DNA of 64,000 nt from JBGASG01 sp046328035 (GTDB lineage Bacteria; Cyanobacteriota; Vampirovibrionia; Obscuribacterales; Obscuribacteraceae): positions 1 through 64,000 of the forward strand of contig JAXLXI010000020.1 of NCBI GenBank assembly GCA_046328035.1, read 5' to 3'. The notes beneath the pieces are model-generated. The model was given only the letters and a program-made list of their open reading frames with translations, made no database searches and was not told where the DNA came from. Shown here one piece after another: positions 58,018 to 64,000 of the stretch (positions are counted from its first letter, which is position 1; each line of letters starts with the position of its first letter). The position numbers were made by a program, and so were the translations under genes.

Positions 58018-60126
58018 ATGAACATACCCTCTGTGAAACTGCGCGACACCTTTAAGAAATCGGCGCTGCTGGCAGGAGCCTTCGGCGTCCTTTTCGGGTT
58101 GCTCGGTTGCGCCAGCTGGTGGCTCACGGTGCCGCAGCTGTACATGCTGCGCTCGATGCCGGCAACGGCATTCATGTTGTGCGGCGCCGCGCTCCTGTTT
58201 CTTTGCTGCCAACGCGGCTGGTTGCGCTGGCTGGGGCGGGGCACGGCGCTGGTGGTGTTTCTTGCCTGTGTCAGTTCGATGGTGCTGCAGCGCGCCGGTT
58301 CCACCGGGTCGGGCATCCTGTCCGACAATCCTTATCAGGCGGTCATTGCGCTTTTGTTCGGCACCATGTCGCTCTACGACATAATCGGGTTCGCCTTGCT
58401 GTCGCTGTCCATCGCACTGATTGACTTGCGCCGCGGTCCCAATCTGGTGCTGGTACCCAGCGAGTGGTTCGCGGGTTGCGGTTTCATGATGGCTGTCATG
58501 GCGGCGCTGGGAACGCTCTTCGAACAGGCGCGCTTCTGCCTTTTCATATCGTGTCAGGAACTGTCACTCCTGGCGGTGGCAGCCTACGGATTACTGTGCG
58601 GCGGCGTGCTCATGGCGCGCACCGAGACCGGCATGATGAACATCATGGAGACACCCGGTGCCGGCGGCATGACGGCGCGGCGCATTTTGCCTGGTGCGCT
58701 GGTGATACCAATCGTGCTCGGGCTTTTGCGGGTGGTGAGCGTCAAGTTTCATTTGTGGGATGCAGAAACGGCTTTGCCGATCGCCGTCTGCCTGATGATG
58801 CCTGCGTATGTGGCTTTGATCTGGTCGTCTTCGCTCAAGTTGGAGCAGAAGGAGAATCAACTCAAAGACACGATGCGCGGCTTGGAGCAGAGCGAGCAGC
58901 GCGTGCGCACCATAATTCACGAATCCGTCGATGCGTTCGTCGCCATCAACAAAAGCGGCAAGGTCTGCGAGTGGAGCAACCGCGCCGAGTCGATGTTCGA
59001 AGTCGGGCGCGATGTGGCGCTGCACGCGCCGGTGCTCAGTTTCTTGACCGAGGTGGTGCAGGTGCAGCTGCTGGAATACTTCGGCGAAGCCACGGGCGAG
59101 GTGCGCGCTCTCGTCGAAGGCGAGGTGCGCGAGTTTTCGCGGGTGCCGATTAATCCGTTGTTTCACGCGCGCGTGCCGCGACCGGATGGTGTCACCATCG
59201 ACATCGAAGTGATGCCCTTCATTATTGAAGCCAACCAGGAGAAACTGTGCTGCGCCTTCATCCGCGACGTCACGCAGCGCAAGCAGTTGGAGCAGCGGTT
59301 CCAGGACTTCTATCACGCGGTGTCGCACGAGCTGCGTTCGCCGCTTACGGCAATCAGATGTTCGCTGCAGACTGTGAATGAAACTCAGGGCGACGCCCTG
59401 GATGCCGATGCCACCAAACAATTGCACAATGCGATTGGGGCAAGCGACAGGCTGATCCAATTGATCAACGATTTGCTGGACCTGCGGCGCATCGAGTTGG
59501 GTAAGTTCAGCTTCGATTCGGCGGTGGCGGACCCGATTTTGCTGGCGCAAGCCGCGGTGGACACATTGACTCCGCTATCCAATCTGAAATCACTGGAAGT
59601 GATTTTGCTGGTCGAGAGCACGCAGCAGGTCGTGTGCGACCCGGCGCGTACGGAGCAGGTGTTGATCAATCTTTTGAGCAACGCGATTAAGTTCGCGCCG
59701 GCGCGCGGGCAGATTTTGGTGCGCGTGTCCGATTGCGATGGCGGCAGCGGCGGCGACGGCAAAAGCGGTGCCAAGGTCGGCGGCGTGCGCTTTTCTGTCA
59801 GCGACGAGGGACCGGGCATTCCGGAGAATCAGGCTTCGCGACTGTTTGAATCGTTCGAGCAGTTGCAGTCGCCGGGCTGGGAGTACATTCCGGGCACCGG
59901 GTTGGGGCTGGCAATATCGCGGCGCATAGTTGAGGAACTGGGCGGCACCATCGGACACGCGAACAACGAACCGACCGGCTCGACCTTCTGGTTCGAGCTG
60001 ATGGCGGCACCCGCCGGCGCGGTCGTTGGTGTTGGTGTGCAGCACAACAAGTCCGGTAGTGGCGCCGCCGCCGGCACGACGCAGAGCGCCCCCGGCGCCC
60101 CGGGCACGCGGCGCGGCACCGTGTAA
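58018..60126 (+). CDS. membrane histidine kinase with PAS domain
   Basis: About 702 residues from ATG 58018 (58000 is also possible but overlaps the neighbour's start). The N-terminal 270 residues have about seven to eight membrane helices with no extracellular domain, a 7TM-like sensor. A coiled linker leads into a PAS domain (about 290-420: IIHESVDAFVAINKSGKVCEWSNRAE). HisKA follows with His in YHAVSHELRSPLTAIR (about 436), then HATPase with NLLSNAIKFAP, DEGPGIP and GTGLGLAIS. The tail is Gly/Ala/Pro-rich. There is no receiver, so it needs a separate regulator. The OmpR-type regulator at 53660 is the only intact one nearby. Its divergent partner is a redox-type lipoprotein. Confidence 0.9.
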   Translation: MNIPSVKLRDTFKKSALLAGAFGVLFGLLGCASWWLTVPQLYMLRSMPATAFMLCGAALLFLCCQRGWLRWLGRGTALVVFLACVSSMVLQRAGSTGSGILSDNPYQAVIALLFGTMSLYDIIGFALLSLSIALIDLRRGPNLVLVPSEWFAGCGFMMAVMAALGTLFEQARFCLFISCQELSLLAVAAYGLLCGGVLMARTETGMMNIMETPGAGGMTARRILPGALVIPIVLGLLRVVSVKFHLWDAETALPIAVCLMMPAYVALIWSSSLKLEQKENQLKDTMRGLEQSEQRVRTIIHESVDAFVAINKSGKVCEWSNRAESMFEVGRDVALHAPVLSFLTEVVQVQLLEYFGEATGEVRALVEGEVREFSRVPINPLFHARVPRPDGVTIDIEVMPFIIEANQEKLCCAFIRDVTQRKQLEQRFQDFYHAVSHELRSPLTAIRCSLQTVNETQGDALDADATKQLHNAIGASDRLIQLINDLLDLRRIELGKFSFDSAVADPILLAQAAVDTLTPLSNLKSLEVILLVESTQQVVCDPARTEQVLINLLSNAIKFAPARGQILVRVSDCDGGSGGDGKSGAKVGGVRFSVSDEGPGIPENQASRLFESFEQLQSPGWEYIPGTGLGLAISRRIVEELGGTIGHANNEPTGSTFWFELMAAPAGAVVGVGVQHNKSGSGAAAGTTQSAPGAPGTRRGTV

Positions 60127-60133
60127 GACCACC

Positions 60134-60230
60134 CGCGAGGCGCACCGCACCGCAGCCTTCCGCAAGGCGCACCGCACCGCAGCCTTCCGCGAGGCGCACC
60201 GCACCGCAGCCTTCCGCGAGGCGCACCGCA
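60134..60230. repeat. 3.6 tandem copies of a 27-bp unit
   Basis: Units at 60134-60160, 60161-60187 and 60188-60214 differ by a single base (gagg or aagg). A partial fourth copy runs to 60230. They begin 8 bp after the kinase stop, in the gap before the convergent protease gene. Confidence 0.85.
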
Positions 60231-60250
60231 AAATTGTCGCCAGAAGGGAT

Positions 60251-60366
60251 ATACCAAATACGCATAAAACGGGGGCTCGTTTTATGCCATATATGCATAA
60301 CGCGCGCGCGGCGGCCAAGATACCATATACGTATCCCAAAACGCATACTGCATACCATATACGTAT
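60251..60366. repeat. cluster of ATACCATATACGTAT motifs and a hairpin
   Basis: The 15-mer ataccatatacgtat occurs exactly at 60320-60334 and 60352-60366, with variants at 60251-60265 (two changes) and around 60285-60298. A hairpin with 9-bp stem cataaaacg / cgttttatg (60263-60271, 60278-60286) lies among them. The region is intergenic between convergent genes. The hairpin could end the kinase transcript. Confidence 0.65.
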
Positions 60367-60410
60367 GCTGCTCTGCCTGGGGCAGCCGCTCGTGCTCCGA
60401 CTCGGCGGAA

Positions 60411-61580
60411 TTACTTGCTGATGTTGTGCCAGTCCATGGGGGCGAGCCTGGTGCCGTCGCGGCGGGTGATGCTTTCCACCACATAGCGGTTGGGGATGAA
60501 GTCGGAGCCGACTCGTCCTGCGAGCCCGACACTGGCGGCGACGATACCGACGGTGCGGGTGCGGGGGAAGAGCATCGCGATACCGCCGGCGGTTTCGAGC
60601 AGGTCGGAGCCGCTGGCTACACCGAATTTTAGCGAATCGCGCGAGTTGGTGGCAGCGAAAAATTTGGAGCCGTCCTCGAATAGATTCGTGCCGCCGTGCA
60701 ACGCGACCAGCGGTCCCATGCCCCAGGGGGCTTTTCGCGCGCCGGCGTAAGCGAGCGCACCAAGCGGCACCGTTGTCGCGGCAGTCAGAGTAATTGTCCG
60801 AAAGGGATCGCTAGCGAGTTCTGTCTTGTAGGCTTCCGCAATGTGCGACGCTCTGAAGCCGTGGCGAATCTCGAACTTCCCGGGACCATCGAGCATCGCC
60901 TGAATGCGCTCGGAGGTCGAGCCGATGCTGGACCCGCCCACCGAAGCCTGGTGCACGCTGATCACTTCGCCGGCGGCATTCACAACCGCACCACCGGAAT
61001 TGCCTTTGGCAGTGTCCCCAAGGAACTGGACATCCGGTCGATTCATGCCGGCAGTTATGTCGAGGGCGCGCAACGGATTAACCCCGTCGATGGTTGTCTG
61101 GATGGATTTTCTGAATTCCGGATTGATACCGGAATAGAAATCCATCGGCGTGGTCAGGCGCGTGAACCTGCCGGGAGTAATGGCGATCTGCGGCTGCCCG
61201 AGCGGGTGCCCGATGACGAACACTGGATCGCCGGGCTGCAACTTGGACGTGTCGGCAAACTTGCGGGGCGCCTGCGGGCTCGTGTCCGGACCCAGCAATT
61301 TTAAAGTCGCCAGGTCTTCGGTGTCGACGATCTTTTCCAGTCCGGCGCGGTAACGCTTGCCATCGGCGGTGGTGACAAAGATTTCCGTCGCGTTGGCGAT
61401 TACGTGCCAGTCCGTGACCACATGCCCTTTTTCGTCGGCGATGAAGCCGCTGCCCATCTGTCCGTTGTCGGCAAACACCTGGACAGAACTCATCACCGCG
61501 CCCTGCAATTTTAGCGTGGTGGCATCGTCCGCCTTCGGTGGATCAGATTTGCTTTGCTCGACCGGTGCATCGGAACCCAT
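60411..61580 (-). CDS. HtrA-like trypsin-fold protease, no PDZ (copy 2)
   Basis: 389 residues. The trypsin-like S1C-type domain (about 25-230) has an intact triad by pattern: His59 in VVTDWHVI, Asp89 in DTEDLATLKL and Ser195 in AKGNSGGAVV. Where DegP-type proteins carry PDZ domains, there is a helical hydrophobic C-terminal region (about 250-375: LTAATTVPLGALAYAG, ASGSDLLETAGGIAMLFPR, GRVGSDFIPNRYVVESITR). This region is shared with the next gene. There is no N-terminal signal peptide. The gene begins 9 bp after the stop of the paralogue at 61590, with its ribosome site inside that gene's end, so the two are cotranscribed. Confidence 0.88.
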   Translation of the reverse strand: MGSDAPVEQSKSDPPKADDATTLKLQGAVMSSVQVFADNGQMGSGFIADEKGHVVTDWHVIANATEIFVTTADGKRYRAGLEKIVDTEDLATLKLLGPDTSPQAPRKFADTSKLQPGDPVFVIGHPLGQPQIAITPGRFTRLTTPMDFYSGINPEFRKSIQTTIDGVNPLRALDITAGMNRPDVQFLGDTAKGNSGGAVVNAAGEVISVHQASVGGSSIGSTSERIQAMLDGPGKFEIRHGFRASHIAEAYKTELASDPFRTITLTAATTVPLGALAYAGARKAPWGMGPLVALHGGTNLFEDGSKFFAATNSRDSLKFGVASGSDLLETAGGIAMLFPRTRTVGIVAASVGLAGRVGSDFIPNRYVVESITRRDGTRLAPMDWHNISK

Positions 61581-61589
61581 GGCGGATGG

Positions 61590-62927
61590 TTACTGCTCCA
61601 TGGTGTTCCAGTTGAATGGTCCCCGGTTGGTACCGTCCTTGCGCGTGATGCTTTCGACCACATAGCGGTTGGGAATGAAGTCGGCGCCGATGCGGCCGGT
61701 CAGCCCCACTGCCGAAGTAATCATGCCGAAGGTGCGCGCCCGCGGGAAAAACATGGCGATGCCGCCAACGATTTCGAGAGCGTCGGCACCGGATGCGACA
61801 CCACTCTTCCAGGAATCACGTGAGTTGGTGGAATTCCAGTATGTGGGCAGATCTTCCATCATCGAGAATGTGCCCTGCAACGCAAACGCGCCGCCCATCA
61901 TCTTCGGCGCCTTGAGCATCGCGTAGTATCCGAGGGCGCCGACAGGAACCGTGGTGGCTGCGGTCAGCGAGATTGTTCTGAGTGGATCGCTGGACAGGGA
62001 GCGCTCGTACGAGTTAGCCCACCGCTCGGCTTCGAAGCCATGTTTGACCTGGAACTTGCCGGGCGTATTGAACAACCCCTGTATACGGTCGGAAGGCGCG
62101 CCGATACTGAATCCTACCCCGCCCGCCTGGACGACGCCGACCAGTTCACCCTGCGTGTTGACGTAGGGACCGCCGGAGTCACCGTGGTGCGTGTTCATGT
62201 CCAGCAAAAGCGCGGGGCGCATGAACGCCGTCTCCAGATCTTTCTTGCCTTCGGTGGTGGCGAAGCGGTACTTGTTAGCCAGTATGCCGTCGAATCTGGG
62301 CTCGACGGCGGAGAAAAATTCGTAGGGTGTAATCCCACCCATGTAGCGGCCTTTCGTCACGACGATGTCGGGCTCACCGAGCGGGTGCCCCAGGGCAAAG
62401 ACCGGGTCGCCGGGATTAAGTTTGGCGGCATCGCCGACCTTGAGTGGCGGAAGTGGGCTTTTCTCGGGTCCCAGCAATTTAAGGGTGGCGGTGTCTTCCA
62501 GGTCGTCGATGTTTTCTACGCCGGCGCGGTAGCGTTTGCCGTCGGCGGTGGTGACGAAGATCTCCCTCGCCCCGATAATGACGTGCGAATCCGTGACTAT
62601 GCGCCCGTTTTCGTCAGCGATGTAGCCACTGCCGAGTCCGGTGTCGGTGGTCACCTGGACGATGCTCTTGCCGGCAGTCTCCAGATTGCGCAGGGTTTCA
62701 GGAGTCATGGCGACCGGTGTGGCGCTGCCGTCAGGCGTCGTCAGTCCGCCTTTGCCGTCAGGCGTGGCGGCGCCGTTGCCGCCCTGGTCAGCCGGGCGAG
62801 GAAACTGCGCCGGCACGGGCGCGGGTCCGTCTTTTGGCGGAACGGGCTGATCCGAAAAATCGGGCGGAGGCGCCTCCTGCCCGGTTTTTTGGTCTTTTCG
62901 CTGTAGGTCGAGTCCGTCCTTGCCCAT
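61590..62927 (-). CDS. HtrA-like trypsin-fold protease, no PDZ (copy 1)
   Basis: 445 residues and the upstream member of a tandem pair. An 80-residue Pro/Gly/Asp-rich leader with no signal peptide precedes the protease domain, with His115 in VTDSHVII, Asp145 in LEDTATLKL and Ser251 in HHGDSGGPYV. The C-terminal region after about residue 290 (LTAATTVPVGALGYYAM, GVASGADALEIVGGIAMFFPR, GRIGADFIPNRYVVESITR) closely matches copy 2 and has helix-forming hydrophobic segments. The ribosome site ggag lies 10 nt before ATG 62927. The pair arose by duplication. The tracts around the catalytic Ser differ, so substrates may differ. Confidence 0.88.
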   Translation of the reverse strand: MGKDGLDLQRKDQKTGQEAPPPDFSDQPVPPKDGPAPVPAQFPRPADQGGNGAATPDGKGGLTTPDGSATPVAMTPETLRNLETAGKSIVQVTTDTGLGSGYIADENGRIVTDSHVIIGAREIFVTTADGKRYRAGVENIDDLEDTATLKLLGPEKSPLPPLKVGDAAKLNPGDPVFALGHPLGEPDIVVTKGRYMGGITPYEFFSAVEPRFDGILANKYRFATTEGKKDLETAFMRPALLLDMNTHHGDSGGPYVNTQGELVGVVQAGGVGFSIGAPSDRIQGLFNTPGKFQVKHGFEAERWANSYERSLSSDPLRTISLTAATTVPVGALGYYAMLKAPKMMGGAFALQGTFSMMEDLPTYWNSTNSRDSWKSGVASGADALEIVGGIAMFFPRARTFGMITSAVGLTGRIGADFIPNRYVVESITRKDGTNRGPFNWNTMEQ

Positions 62928-63008
62928 AGATAGGTGCTCCCCGGAGATTCGCCGACGAAACGAATGCCTAACCCTGACTATATATATGCCCTTTCAGCAC
63001 TTTTCCGA

Positions 63009-63098
63009 CACGAGAACGACGACAATCGGCAACACTGGAGACGGCGGGCGGGGGATGTGCTCGTCTTCCCATGTCGGGGTGATTGTCGTCTTCTCGTG
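63009..63098. repeat. 90-bp element with long inverted ends
   Basis: 63009-63027 (cacgagaacgacgacaatc) pairs with 63081-63098 (gattgtcgtcttctcgtg) over 18 bp with a single bulged base. The 53-bp loop is G-rich. It lies between the Pro/Gly-rich gene's stop and the protease start on the minus strand. It could be a strong RNA hairpin in a leader or a small mobile-element remnant. Confidence 0.6.
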
Positions 63099-63155
63099 CT
63101 ACCGCGGGCGGTGCCCGCGTGTAAATCAGATCAAGTCAACTCAGATCGTTCACAA

Positions 63156-63896
63156 CTACTTGGGTCCGCTGCCTGCCCCAGTGCCGTAGTCGAGCGGTGG
63201 AATAATCAGGTCGCCACCACTGCCGGTGCTGGATGGTTCTTCGCTGGCCGAGCCGGGCTGCTTGGGTCCGGGTTCGGCGCCGCCGTCGTGCAGTCCCGGG
63301 TCGGCGCCGCCTTTCTTGGGGGGCATCTCGCCGCCGTGATCGTGGACGGAGGGGAAGGTTCCCTCACTGGAGGCACCACCGCCGGATTTGGTTCCTTCTG
63401 AACCGGAATCGCTTGAGCTTGAGCCGTCCCGGTTGGCGTCCGTGCCACCAGCGGTGTTACTGCTGCCATCGGAGTTCTTCGGATCTTTCTCGGGCGGAGA
63501 TGCCGGCGCTTCATGCGTCGGTTCGCCAGTGACTGGCTCCTCGCCATGGGTAGGCGGATTAGTGACAGGCTGGTCGCCACCCTGTCCCGCACCACCGCCA
63601 GGACTAGGGCGCTCCGGGTTTCCATCTTTGTCGCCGCCTTGTCGGGGCGGATCCGCATCTCCGCGTCTCGGCGGATCGGCATCGCCTCGTCTCGGGGGAT
63701 CGGCATCACCACCACTGGGAGTTTGTGTGGCTGGCTCGCCCTGCGGATTCTCGGGACGCTCCGGAACCTTGCCACCACCCGACGGCGGTCCAGCCAGTTC
63801 ACTAAGATAGTCCTGGCGGAAGGCTTCGCCGGGTTGATTCGCGGAGCCGTTGCCGGCGTTAGAGGTGTTATCGGAGCCGTGTTGAATGTCGCCCAT
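63156..63896 (-). CDS. Pro/Gly-rich low-complexity protein
   Basis: 246 residues of disordered composition (Gly, Pro, Asp, Ser, Glu), acidic, with the short tandem repeat GDADPPRR/GDADPPRQ near residues 63-88. It has no signal peptide, membrane segment or known domain. It starts MGD, like the other leaderless proteins of this block, and the Pro-rich style resembles the N-terminal leader of protease copy 1. A gagg sequence precedes ATG 63896. It is upstream of the protease pair on the same strand, with 228 bp and an inverted repeat between. It may be a linker-like or surface-type protein. Function unknown. Confidence 0.6.
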   Translation of the reverse strand: MGDIQHGSDNTSNAGNGSANQPGEAFRQDYLSELAGPPSGGGKVPERPENPQGEPATQTPSGGDADPPRRGDADPPRRGDADPPRQGGDKDGNPERPSPGGGAGQGGDQPVTNPPTHGEEPVTGEPTHEAPASPPEKDPKNSDGSSNTAGGTDANRDGSSSSDSGSEGTKSGGGASSEGTFPSVHDHGGEMPPKKGGADPGLHDGGAEPGPKQPGSASEEPSSTGSGGDLIIPPLDYGTGAGSGPK

Positions 63897-63944
63897 TGCT
63901 GAGTCCTCGCTTTCGAATATGAGTTAAGGTGGTGCGGATAGAAA

Positions 63945-63999
63945 AGGTGCATGCGCCTGGGGAAAGGTGCATCGGCGTTGAGGTGCATGCCCTGGGGAA
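63945..63999. repeat. direct repeat at the window edge
   Basis: aggtgcatgcgcctggggaa (63945-63964) is repeated with one base missing as aggtgcatgccctggggaa (63981-63999). A third aaaggtgcat lies between them at about 63964. The array may continue past the right edge. It lies upstream of the Pro/Gly-rich gene. Confidence 0.55.
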
Positions 64000-64000
64000 G

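Overview
The window is a 64-kb, GC-rich, densely coding bacterial chromosome segment. I see no rRNA or tRNA gene, CRISPR array, prophage or transposase. The gene set suggests a large-genome Gram-negative with strong signalling and TPR repertoires: type III glutamine synthetase, a cyanobacterial-style group 2 sigma factor, a metacaspase, an AsmA-like envelope protein, many TPR proteins and large hybrid histidine kinases. This fits a non-photosynthetic Cyanobacteriota lineage (Melainabacteria/Vampirovibrionia, perhaps Obscuribacterales). That placement is inference from gene content and is not proven by any marker here.

Layout. 1-13.3 kb: a TPR protein cut by the left edge, an SGNH hydrolase, divergent rsgA and typA, a very long AsmA-like protein interrupted by one frameshift, an MFS exporter, a DoxX protein and a small secreted protein. 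13.3-17.6 kb: a three-gene carbohydrate operon (debranching enzyme, GT4 glycosyltransferase, trehalose-phosphatase-like HAD). 17.9-26.6 kb: an LRV/HEAT-like repeat protein, two small proteins and a giant hybrid kinase with twelve near-identical 92-residue HAMP units. 26.6-27.4 kb: the longest strictly intergenic stretch, with several inverted repeats. 27.4-37 kb: a possible PRTase-fold protein, a secreted propeller-metallopeptidase-TPR protein, small TPR proteins, a Rieske ferredoxin, a stress protein, a second LRV protein, a sigma factor and a metacaspase.

37.3-44.6 kb is a signalling island: a lone Hpt-like protein without its histidine, then LRV protein, hybrid kinase, LRV protein, hybrid kinase. 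44.9-48.7 kb: a glycine-zipper protein, a low-complexity spacer, glnN and yjbQ. 48.8-51.4 kb is a decay zone with two multiply frameshifted pseudogenes, one a former OmpR-type response regulator. 51.4-64 kb: a TPR protein with an intact OmpR-type regulator, topoisomerase IB, an EF-hand protein, a thioredoxin-NHL lipoprotein divergent from a membrane histidine kinase, two tandem HtrA-like proteases without PDZ or signal peptide, and a Pro/Gly-rich protein.

Two themes stand out. Four paralogous LRV-like proteins sharing a C-terminal Asn-Pro-Tyr-Val cap sit beside phosphorelay or sigma-factor genes and may be adaptors of a phosphorelay network. A dispersed palindromic element built on a 19-bp half-site occurs at three intergenic places.
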